Assembly: GCF_000423225.1 (NCBI RefSeq) | Contig: NZ_AUHO01000007.1 | Coordinates: 434,001 to 498,000 of the forward strand | Source of the DNA: Kaistia adipata DSM 17808 | Lineage (GTDB): Bacteria; Pseudomonadota; Alphaproteobacteria; Rhizobiales; Kaistiaceae | Direction of reading: 5' to 3' | Length of the DNA: 64,000 nt | Shown: positions 43,800 through 51,442 of the stretch, piece after piece | How positions within the stretch are numbered: the first letter of the stretch is position 1 | Layout of the letters: every line of letters begins with the position of its first letter | Notes under the pieces: generated by a model | Database searches by the model: none | The model's input: only the letters and a program-made list of their open reading frames with translations | Told to the model about the DNA's origin: nothing | Position numbers and translations under genes: made by a program

Positions 43800-45886
43800 T
43801 GTCGACGGACGCGGTTCGCGATGGCGCGCCGGAGCCGCTCGGCGTCACGCCGACCGCGACCGGCGTCAACGTCGCCGTCCATTCCGCCGATGCCGAGGCC
43901 GTCTTCTTCTGCCTGTTCAACGCGGCCGGGGAGGTCGAGCTTCGGCGCATCCGCCTGCCGGCGCGCACCGGCGACGTCCATCACGGCCATATCGACGGGA
44001 TCCGGCCGGGCGACCGCTACGGCCTGCGCGCCGAGGGGGCGTGGCGGCCGGAAGAAGGACAGCGCTTCAACCCGGCGAAGCTCCTGGTCGATCCCTATGC
44101 GCTGGCGCTCGACCGGCCGTTCGTCCTGCATGACGCACTGTTCGACGCCCGTCGGCTGGGTGCTGCGAGCGACGAGCGCGACAGCGCGCCCCATGTGCCG
44201 AAGGCGATCGTCACCCTGCCCTTCGACCGGCCGGCGCCCCGCCTCGATCCGCCGGTCGACTGGGACCGGCAGGTGATCTACGAGCTGCATGTGCGCGGTT
44301 TCTCGAAGCTCAATCCGGCCGTGCCGGAGGCGATGCGCGGCACCTTCGCCGGCCTCGGCCATCCCGCCTCGATCGCGCATCTGACAAGGCTCGGCGTGAC
44401 GACGATCGAGCTGCTGCCGGTCGCCGCCTGGCTCGACGAGCGCCATCTGCCGTCGCTCGGGCTTTCGAATTACTGGGGCTACAACCCGATCGCCTGGATG
44501 GCGCCGGATCCGCGCCTGGCGCCGGGCGGCTTCGCCGAGGTGGCCGCCGCCGTCGCGGCGCTGCACGGAGCCGGCATCGCCGTCATCCTCGACGTCGTCT
44601 TCAACCATTCCGGCGAGAGCGATCACCTCGGCCCCACCGTCTCGATGCGCGGGCTCGACAATGCCGGCTACTACCGGCTCCAGCCGGACGATGCGGCGCT
44701 CTATGTCAATGACGCCGGCACCGGCAACATCCTCGCCTGTGACCGTCCGCCGGTGGTTCGCCTCGTCCTGGACGCGATGCGGGCCTGGGTCGAGCGCACG
44801 GGCATCGACGGCTTCCGTTTTGACCTCGCAACCACGCTCGGGCGCCGGGCGGACGGCTTCGACCCCACCGCGCCGCTGCTCGCCGCGATCGCGCAGGACC
44901 CGATGCTGCGCGACCGGATCCTGATCGCCGAACCCTGGGACATCGGCCCGGGCGGCTACCAACTCGGGGCGTTCCCGGCCGTCTGGGGCGAGTGGAATGA
45001 CCGCTATCGCGACACGGTGCGGCGATTCTTCCGCGGCGATGCCGGCAGGATCGGCGATCTCGCCACCCGGCTCGCCGGCTCGGCCGACATCTTCGCGCCG
45101 CGCCATCGCGGCGTCGATCGCAGCATCAACTTCGTCACCGCGCATGACGGCTTCACGCTCGCCGATCTCGTCGCGCATGAGCACAAGCACAACGGCGCCA
45201 ACGGCGAGCACAATCGCGACGGCACCGACGACAACAAGTCCTGGAACAACGGCGTCGAGGGGAGCGCCACCGATCCGGCCATCCTCGCCCGCCGCAGCGC
45301 CGATGTCCGGGCGCTCCTGATGACGCTGGTCTTCTCGCGCGGCACGCCGATGCTCGCGATGGGCGACGAGCTCGGCCGCAGCCAGAACGGCAACAACAAC
45401 GCCTATGCGCAGGACAATCTGGCGACCTGGCTCGACTGGGCGTCGGCCGACGACGACCTGATCGCCTTCACCGCGCGTCTGTTGGCCCTGCGCGCCGCCC
45501 ATCCCGCCCTGCGCGATCCGCGCCCGTTGATCGGGCGACCGCTCGGCGACGCGAGCGTTCCCGATGTCGTCTGGATCGGTCCCGGCGGCGTCGCGCTCGC
45601 GGATCGGGACTGGAACGATCCGGCGCTGCGGACGCTCGGCATGGTTCTGTCCGAGCCGGAAACGGGCGCGCGGCTCTGCCTGCTCCTCCATGGCGGTGGC
45701 GAGGATGTCGAAGTCACGCTGCCGCCCGCGCGATCCGGCCATGCCTGGGGGAAGGCGGCGGAAAGCCTCGAATTCGGGCCGCTCGCCACTGCGTTCCCGA
45801 TGCCGTCGCGATCCGCGATCCTGCTGGTCGAGGCCGGGGTGGGTGACAGGTTTCTTAACTGGCAGGGACCTAGTTTCCGGCCCTAG
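43799..45886 (+). CDS. glgX: glycogen debranching enzyme
   Basis: Isoamylase-type GH13_11 enzyme that cuts alpha-1,6 branches left after phosphorylase action. The 695-residue protein begins with an N-terminal CBM48-like domain (GVNVAVHSADAEAVFFCLFNAAGEVE) and carries the catalytic triad Asp342 (DGFRFDLATTLGRR), Glu378 (LIAEPWDIGPGGYQLG) and Asp450 (NFVTAHDGFTLADLV). The SWNNGVEG and AMGDELGRSQNGNNNAYAQDN blocks are typical of GlgX. The ATG overlaps the glgA stop by one base. It ends the glg operon. Confidence 0.95.
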   Translation: MSTDAVRDGAPEPLGVTPTATGVNVAVHSADAEAVFFCLFNAAGEVELRRIRLPARTGDVHHGHIDGIRPGDRYGLRAEGAWRPEEGQRFNPAKLLVDPYALALDRPFVLHDALFDARRLGAASDERDSAPHVPKAIVTLPFDRPAPRLDPPVDWDRQVIYELHVRGFSKLNPAVPEAMRGTFAGLGHPASIAHLTRLGVTTIELLPVAAWLDERHLPSLGLSNYWGYNPIAWMAPDPRLAPGGFAEVAAAVAALHGAGIAVILDVVFNHSGESDHLGPTVSMRGLDNAGYYRLQPDDAALYVNDAGTGNILACDRPPVVRLVLDAMRAWVERTGIDGFRFDLATTLGRRADGFDPTAPLLAAIAQDPMLRDRILIAEPWDIGPGGYQLGAFPAVWGEWNDRYRDTVRRFFRGDAGRIGDLATRLAGSADIFAPRHRGVDRSINFVTAHDGFTLADLVAHEHKHNGANGEHNRDGTDDNKSWNNGVEGSATDPAILARRSADVRALLMTLVFSRGTPMLAMGDELGRSQNGNNNAYAQDNLATWLDWASADDDLIAFTARLLALRAAHPALRDPRPLIGRPLGDASVPDVVWIGPGGVALADRDWNDPALRTLGMVLSEPETGARLCLLLHGGGEDVEVTLPPARSGHAWGKAAESLEFGPLATAFPMPSRSAILLVEAGVGDRFLNWQGPSFRP

Positions 45887-45929
45887 CTCGATGCAGCCCT
45901 CGGCAGCTGGCTGACCGGGGCGATTCTTT

Positions 45930-45952
45930 AGCCTGATCTGTGGGGTCAGGCT
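45930..45952 (+). terminator. hairpin after glgX
   Basis: Seven-base stem AGCCTGA (45930-45936) with TCAGGCT (45946-45952), about 45 bp after the glgX stop, followed by GTGTTG. A short T run is absent, so termination efficiency is uncertain. Confidence 0.5.
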
Positions 45953-46090
45953 GTGTTGAAGGTGTGGAATGCCCAGTGATATCGGCATCGTTGATGGCCG
46001 CCTGACTGTCTCACGCCCGATGTCTCATTCAACGGGCCGCATGGCAGATCGATCGAGAGAGGCAGAAGGTGGCAGGCGGGGCCGTTCGGC

Positions 46091-47200
46091 ATGACTTATG
46101 CCGTCACGATAGATCGGTCGTGGGATGACGCTGCGCCGCGTTGGCGTGGGCTCCTCGCCGCGCCACTCGCGTCGCCGTTTCAGGGCGCCCGCTGGCTGTC
46201 GCGCTGGTATGAGAGCTTTTTCGGTCGTGCTGATATCGAGCCGATCATCGTTCATGTCGCGGATCGCAATGGCACCGACGTCATGGGGCTGCCGTTGATC
46301 CTGCGCCACGGCTGGTTGCGGACCATCGAGACCGCAGATCTCGGCATCACGGATTACAATGCGCCCTTGCTCGGCCCGGCCGCGCCTCTCGACGAAGCTG
46401 GCGCACGCGAGCTCTGGCAGGCGGTCCGCGCGGCGCTGCCGCCGGCGGACCTGATCGAATTCTCCAAGATGATGACGACGATCGACGGGCGTCCCAATCC
46501 GCTGGTACTGGCACTCGGAGGCGAGGCCTCCAGACTGTTCGGCAATTTCGTTCGCATTGAATCTGACTGGGACACGTGGCTCAGCAGTCTGGGCCGGCAC
46601 AATCGGAAGGAACTGGCCCGCAAGTGGAGGGTCTTCACTCGGGACGAACGTGCACGCTTCGTCGTTGCCGAGGACCGGCAGCAGGCCGAGCGCTTCTATG
46701 ATCTCATGTCGGCGCAGCAGCGCGAACGCATCCAGTCGCTCGGATTGCCCTATCTGCTCGATGCGCCGGACTATGATCGGTTCTATCGAGAGCTGGTATT
46801 TGACGGCCTGGAAGACGGCTCGATCGTGCTCTCGGCGCTGAAGGCGGGCGATGAGTTCGTTGCAGGCCTGCTCGGCGTGGCACATGACGATCATTTTGCC
46901 ATCTTGCGCATCAGCGCAGCGAGTGATGGCCGTTGGGCCAATTGCTCGCCGGGACGGTTGGTCATTGGCCGAACCATGCAAGCCCTGCACGGCAGGGGGA
47001 TTCGGACGTTCGATTTCACCATCGGCGACTACGCGCACAAGCGCACCTTCGGCGTTCAGCGCATCCCCCTGGTGGACATCATGGACGGCCGATCATGGCG
47101 CGCCTGGCCGAGGTTGGGATGGGGCCGTCTCAGAGCGTTCGTCAGGCGCCGACCGATGCTGGAGCGGCTGGCTCGAAAAGTGATGCGACGGCCTGCTTGA
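46091..47200 (+). CDS. CelD/BcsL-like GNAT acetyltransferase (FemAB-type) of a polysaccharide locus
   Basis: A 369-residue protein of the CelD/Acetyltransf_6 family, with two GNAT-like halves: WLSRWYESFFGRADIEPIIVHVADR and MGLPLILRH in the first; SLGRHNRKELARKWRVF, FVAGLLGVAHDDHFAILRISAASDGRWANCSPGRLVIGRTMQALHGRGIRTFDFTIGDYAHKRTFG in the second. The last motif, FDFTIGDYAHK, is the hallmark of this group. Such proteins are found in cellulose and exopolysaccharide gene clusters and may add acyl or amino-acyl groups. It starts the EPS region but is on the opposite strand to the flippase gene. Exact donor and acceptor unknown. Confidence 0.8.
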   Translation: MTYAVTIDRSWDDAAPRWRGLLAAPLASPFQGARWLSRWYESFFGRADIEPIIVHVADRNGTDVMGLPLILRHGWLRTIETADLGITDYNAPLLGPAAPLDEAGARELWQAVRAALPPADLIEFSKMMTTIDGRPNPLVLALGGEASRLFGNFVRIESDWDTWLSSLGRHNRKELARKWRVFTRDERARFVVAEDRQQAERFYDLMSAQQRERIQSLGLPYLLDAPDYDRFYRELVFDGLEDGSIVLSALKAGDEFVAGLLGVAHDDHFAILRISAASDGRWANCSPGRLVIGRTMQALHGRGIRTFDFTIGDYAHKRTFGVQRIPLVDIMDGRSWRAWPRLGWGRLRAFVRRRPMLERLARKVMRRPA

Positions 47201-47299
47201 ATCCCATTGCCAGCGAGCGGGCAGAGCAGCGGTGCTCGCCTATCAGCTTCTTCACCGGGAGAACTGAAGTGCGCTGCCGCCCTTCAAATGGGGGGAGTT

Positions 47300-48748
47300 C
47301 TAGGCGGAGCTTTGCACGCGCCGCCCCAGCCGGCGCTCAAGGATGCCGCGTGCTTGGCCTTGGTAGGCGATTGATATGGCTGCAGCGTAGACGATGACGC
47401 CGATCAGGATCGCAAGCACAAGTCCGGTCATGCCGGTCGGCATCGGCAGTAGCGCGAGCGAAAGGGCCATGGCTCCCGTCGCTAGAAACACCTTCGTGAT
47501 ATCGAGCATCGGTACAATGAAGCCCATATGGCGAACCGCGATGAACAAGCTTACACCGCCCGCCAGCGTCGAGCCGAGCGCCGTGCCGATGATTGCACCG
47601 ACGGCGCCATGATAGAGCAGTCCGGCTGTCGTCAGGACGATGGTCGTGACGATCTCGATGATGTCGACCAGCGTGGCATAGCCGACGCGCTTTTCCAGGA
47701 TGAAGATCTGGTCGCTGGTATGCACATGCAGAAAACGGATTGCGCCGGCGAGTGCCGAGAGACCGAGGATCGCCTTCGTCGTCTCGCGATAGGGCTCGGC
47801 GATCAGGAGGTCAGTCGCCGGCGTGCTGATCATGGCCAGGCCGACGACGATGGGCGCCATGACTCCGACGAGCAAGGCCGCATTGGTCGCGAGTTGTCGC
47901 ATCGCCTCATCGCGCTTGCCCTCGTTCAGGAGGCGGGCGGCGATCGGGAAGGCCGCCGCGGTGACCAGCATGCTGCCGACCGAGGCGCAGCGCCGGCCTA
48001 GCCCCCAGCCTACCGCCATCAGGCCGAAGGCCGCGGCTCCCGAGACGTGGCTGACCACGTAGCGGAAATTGTTCTCGGCGATCCAGCCGAGGCAGTAGAG
48101 AAAGAGGATCGGCCCGCCATAGGAAGCGGCGCTTCGGAGCATGGACCGGTCGACGCGGCGAGGCAGGATGGCGATGCCGATCATCGGGGCGGCGACGAGG
48201 TTGGCGATCATCTGCGCGATGCCGTAGGCGAGCAGCAGCGCATCGCCCGTCGCCTGCCACCCGCTCACTAGGGCGAGCCCGAGGCCGAAGCCGAGGATCG
48301 GGCCGAGGATCTGCAGCATGGTGTAGGCGAGGATGTTCGACTGCGCCCGCGCCCGCTCGGAATAATGCGTGTTGATGCCGCGCGTCGCGAAGAAGAAGGC
48401 GATGATCGCGACCGTCTGCCAGGTGAGGTGGGTGACGTCGATGATCGCGATGGTGGCGAAGGCGGCGATCAGGCTGATCGGCAGCGAGACGGCGATGACG
48501 GCCGCCTCGGTATGCAGGAAGTTGCCCCGTTCCGCCTGGCCGCGCTCGAACGGCATGAAGCGCAGCGCATAGACCGAGAACCAGGAGAGCGCGATCAGAT
48601 AGGCGAATTCCTGGGTGGCGGTGACGAGCATGTAGGAGCCCATCTCGGCCGGCGGCAGGAAATAGGTCCACACCACCATCGACAGCAGCTGGAACGCCGG
48701 CGTCAGCAATTGCGCCGGCAGGTAGCGGATGGTCTGGCGGATCAGCAT
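47300..48748 (-). CDS. Wzx-type polysaccharide flippase (MATE/MOP superfamily)
   Basis: A 482-residue integral membrane protein with about 12-14 hydrophobic segments (for example FQLLSMVVWTYFLPPAEMG, VSLPISLIAAFATIAIIDV, ALLVGVMAPIVVGLAMIS, ALSLALLPMPTGMTGLVLAILIGVIVYAAA). It fits the polysaccharide-transport (PST/Wzx) flippases that move lipid-linked repeat units across the inner membrane. Its start overlaps the end of the VpsF/Wzy-like gene by seven bases (48742-48748), so the three leftward EPS genes are translationally coupled. Confidence 0.85.
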   Translation of the reverse strand: MLIRQTIRYLPAQLLTPAFQLLSMVVWTYFLPPAEMGSYMLVTATQEFAYLIALSWFSVYALRFMPFERGQAERGNFLHTEAAVIAVSLPISLIAAFATIAIIDVTHLTWQTVAIIAFFFATRGINTHYSERARAQSNILAYTMLQILGPILGFGLGLALVSGWQATGDALLLAYGIAQMIANLVAAPMIGIAILPRRVDRSMLRSAASYGGPILFLYCLGWIAENNFRYVVSHVSGAAAFGLMAVGWGLGRRCASVGSMLVTAAAFPIAARLLNEGKRDEAMRQLATNAALLVGVMAPIVVGLAMISTPATDLLIAEPYRETTKAILGLSALAGAIRFLHVHTSDQIFILEKRVGYATLVDIIEIVTTIVLTTAGLLYHGAVGAIIGTALGSTLAGGVSLFIAVRHMGFIVPMLDITKVFLATGAMALSLALLPMPTGMTGLVLAILIGVIVYAAAISIAYQGQARGILERRLGRRVQSSA

Positions 48749-50040
48749 GCTGCCGGTTTGTCCGTCTCGGCGGGAATGAAGCGGCGGTCGAGCAGGATCA
48801 TGATCATCGCCATGATCAGCGCGAAGTCGATCGTCTTGTTGGCAATGCCGGTCGATGTCGAGGTAATGACGAAATAGTAGGCAAGTGGCAGCAGGGCAGC
48901 AAGGCCGACCGTACGGACGATTTCCGTGCAGAAGGCGGCGAGGCCGAGGAAGAACAGCACCGTCGTGACGACGCCGTAATAGGCGAAGAAGGCGACGACG
49001 AAGCTCTCGATGCCGATGGCGAGGTCGAGCCGACGCTGGTTGGAAGCGATATGCTCGAGGTCGGGCGCGAAGAACACGTCGCGCAGGTTCATGCCGTCGA
49101 AGATCGAGAACATGGCGACACGGGTGGCCGCGCTGCCGTAGTCGTTCTCGAAGCGGCTGAGGAAGCTGTCGAACGCGCCGGCCTGGACCAGCAGCGAGCC
49201 GGCAATGGCGATTCCGGTCAGGAAGAGGATGCCGAGCAGCGCGCCGCGCAGCCGGAACGGCCTGCCGGCGAGGATGCGCGCGATCTCGAGGCCTCCCCGC
49301 ACGGCCAGCAGGCCGAGCAGCGCGACGGTGGCGGCCCGGCCGCCGAAGGCCACCATGGCGCCGAGGCTGTAGATCAGCAGCGCGGCGCGGAGCGGCATGT
49401 CGAAGCGCCGCCCGCCTGGCCCGGTCAGGATCAGCAAATAGGTTCCGGTCGCCAGCGCGTTGACGAGCGGATGGCCGAGCAAGGCCGTGGCGCGCCAGTC
49501 ATAGGTAACGATCTCGCCATGCTCATAGGTGGGGGTCAGGCGGAACGGGGTGAGGTATTCGAGATAGCCGATCGTGGAGTTCAGCAGGAAGAACAGGTGC
49601 ATGCCGATCAGCAGGCGCTCGGTGGCGGGCGCCCGCAGCGACGAGATCGAGACGAACAGGGCGAGCGGCAGCACGAAGGTGTCGACGATTGCTGAGATCG
49701 GCAGCTTCTGGACGACGGCCGTCTGGAACGTCAGCAGAAGGATCGCCAGCGCGAAGATCAGCGTGCCGGGACGCTGGGCCGCGAGCGCCGCCAGCAACCG
49801 GCCCGGGCCGATCGCGATCGCCCAGAGGCCGAGCGCCGCCAGCGCCAGATAGGTGGCGGGATGGAACTTGCTCAATGGCGAGCCGCCGGGCGAGCCATAA
49901 CGAATGCCAGACGCCTCAAGGACGCCTGACGACACGAAGAACAGGACCAGCAGGCACAGCACGGTGAGCGCGCTGGCGAGGCCGATCGGCCAGGGGATCC
50001 GGATGGGGCGGCGGACCGGTGTCGTTGCGACGAGGCTCAT
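48742..50040 (-). CDS. VpsF/Wzy-like polysaccharide polymerase
   Basis: A 432-residue membrane protein with roughly ten hydrophobic segments and a large periplasmic loop near residues 260-330, the topology of O-antigen ligase/polymerase proteins. Notable parts are IGLASALTVLCLLVLFF, STIGYLEYLTPFRLTPTYEHGEIVTYDWRATALLGHPL and FGGRAATVALLGLLAV. It would join repeat units after Wzx export. ATG at 50040 (MSLVATTPVRRPIRIPWP) overlaps the upstream acyltransferase stop (ATGA), supporting the start; a longer frame is rejected because its 93 extra residues are the out-of-frame acyltransferase sequence. Confidence 0.83.
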   Translation of the reverse strand: MSLVATTPVRRPIRIPWPIGLASALTVLCLLVLFFVSSGVLEASGIRYGSPGGSPLSKFHPATYLALAALGLWAIAIGPGRLLAALAAQRPGTLIFALAILLLTFQTAVVQKLPISAIVDTFVLPLALFVSISSLRAPATERLLIGMHLFFLLNSTIGYLEYLTPFRLTPTYEHGEIVTYDWRATALLGHPLVNALATGTYLLILTGPGGRRFDMPLRAALLIYSLGAMVAFGGRAATVALLGLLAVRGGLEIARILAGRPFRLRGALLGILFLTGIAIAGSLLVQAGAFDSFLSRFENDYGSAATRVAMFSIFDGMNLRDVFFAPDLEHIASNQRRLDLAIGIESFVVAFFAYYGVVTTVLFFLGLAAFCTEIVRTVGLAALLPLAYYFVITSTSTGIANKTIDFALIMAMIMILLDRRFIPAETDKPAAC

Positions 50041-51101
50041 GGCGTGGCCTGTTCGGCGAGCGCGCTGGCGCCGCGGCGGGCCGCGCCGCGATCGAGGCTG
50101 ATGCCGAGGAAGAGCAGCGCGCTCCAGCGCCAGCGGACCAGCAGCTGGTGCAGCAGGATGGGAAGGAAGATGCCGGCCAGCAGGGCGGCGCTGAAATAGA
50201 ACCCGACCGGGGCGCCGGGCGCGAGGAGGTCGAAGGCTTTCCGCAAGCCGGCCGTGAAGAAGACGTGGAACAGATAGATCGTGTAGGAGAATCCGCCGAT
50301 GAAGCTCAGCGGCGTCCATTCCAGCTGGCTGAGAAACAGGGCCAGGCAGGTCGAGGCGCCGAACAGCAGCCCGAGCGCCGACTGGCGTTCGAAATCGAGC
50401 TGGTTGAACCCCTCATAGTTCGCCAGGTCAAGCCCGAACAGCACGGCGACGAACAGCCCGAACAGCAGGAGAAGCGGGATCCGGCGTTTCGGAACGGCGC
50501 GGATCCGGCGGTCGGCCGACCACACCCGCAGCAACAGCCCGATCAGGAAGAAGGGCAGCAGGTAGATGGCCGAATTGATGGCGAAGAGGTTGGGCTCGAA
50601 CTGCGGTGCGGCGAGGAAGACGAGGCAGGAGAGCGGCAGCAGCACCGTCAGCAGCAGCCGGGCTCGCGGGCCGGCGAGATAGCAGCCGACGAGCAGGCCG
50701 ACCATCATCAGGATCGTCGCCTGCAGGTACCAGAAATGCTCGTAGGGCAGGATGTAGATCTGCCAGATCGGCCCGGAGAACTGGCCGTAGACGAAGCCGA
50801 AGCAGAGATAGAACAGGGTCGAGACGACGACGAGCGGGATGCCGAGCCGGCGCAGCTTCTTGACGATGGCGTCGCCGAGCGCGGCGCGGTCGGCAATGAA
50901 GGCCTGGAAGACGTAGCCCGACAGGAACGAGAACAGCGGCATCCGGACATGCACGAACAGCTCGGTGAACAGCCGCCAATTGTCGTGCGCGCTGATGTGC
51001 ATGCCATGCGCCGGGCCGTCGCCGATCACGTGGAAGGCGACGAGCAGGAAGCACGCCAGCCCTCGCAGGGTATCGATATGCCCGTCTCTCGCAACTGCCA
51101 T
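50037..51101 (-). CDS. acyltransferase-3 family membrane protein (OafA-like)
   Basis: A 354-residue integral membrane acyltransferase with about ten helices. The N-terminal motif HIDTLRGLACFLLVAFHVIGDG contains the family RGxA and histidine; MPLFSFLSGYVFQAF follows. The C-terminal TIYLFHVFFTAGLRKAFDLL is also typical. These enzymes add acetyl, succinyl or pyruvyl-related groups to sugars of exported polysaccharides. ATG at 51101 (MAVARDGHIDTLRG) chosen over 51188 because the extra 29 residues are not conserved. It is the first gene of the leftward run, divergent from the Wzc-like gene. Confidence 0.87.
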   Translation of the reverse strand: MAVARDGHIDTLRGLACFLLVAFHVIGDGPAHGMHISAHDNWRLFTELFVHVRMPLFSFLSGYVFQAFIADRAALGDAIVKKLRRLGIPLVVVSTLFYLCFGFVYGQFSGPIWQIYILPYEHFWYLQATILMMVGLLVGCYLAGPRARLLLTVLLPLSCLVFLAAPQFEPNLFAINSAIYLLPFFLIGLLLRVWSADRRIRAVPKRRIPLLLLFGLFVAVLFGLDLANYEGFNQLDFERQSALGLLFGASTCLALFLSQLEWTPLSFIGGFSYTIYLFHVFFTAGLRKAFDLLAPGAPVGFYFSAALLAGIFLPILLHQLLVRWRWSALLFLGISLDRGAARRGASALAEQATP

Positions 51102-51442
51102 GCATGGAACTCGCTGGTCCGCGCGCGACCCTGCGCGCCCGAGGATGCTATAGAGCGGTTCCGCGCAGTGTCCCGGACATTCCGCCAACAGTGTTAACCG
51201 AATCGGAATCGTCGACCGTAGCCGTTCGATTCCTCGTTCTTCTCCAGGTGTTTGTCGGTATACTTTGTATTGTCGGGGAATATATTGAGAAGAATTCGTA
51301 TTTCGGTCGCCGATATCCGGAGGCTGGAGCGATGATTATCGTTTAGAAATCCTTAAGCGGACGCCATCCATAGTTGCGTTGCCGGGTGGGCGAACCGGCG
51401 AACCCTGCAGCATGCGCATCAGGCTCTCGCCCGTGGACTACG
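51102..51442. other. 341-bp divergent gap between acyltransferase and Wzc-like genes
   Basis: No gene seen. The middle (about 51190-51350) is AT-rich compared with its surroundings, with stretches such as GTATACTTTGTATTG and AATATATTGAG, so it probably holds promoters for both directions. No convincing operator could be assigned. Confidence 0.5.

Noticed and set aside
43769-45988. A 739-codon open frame opposite glgX
   Set aside because: Antisense shadow; glgX has the complete GH13 triad and overlaps glgA as expected.
45887-46090. Possible insertion-sequence remnant between glgX and the CelD-like gene
   Set aside because: No transposase fragment or terminal repeats seen; only a single hairpin.
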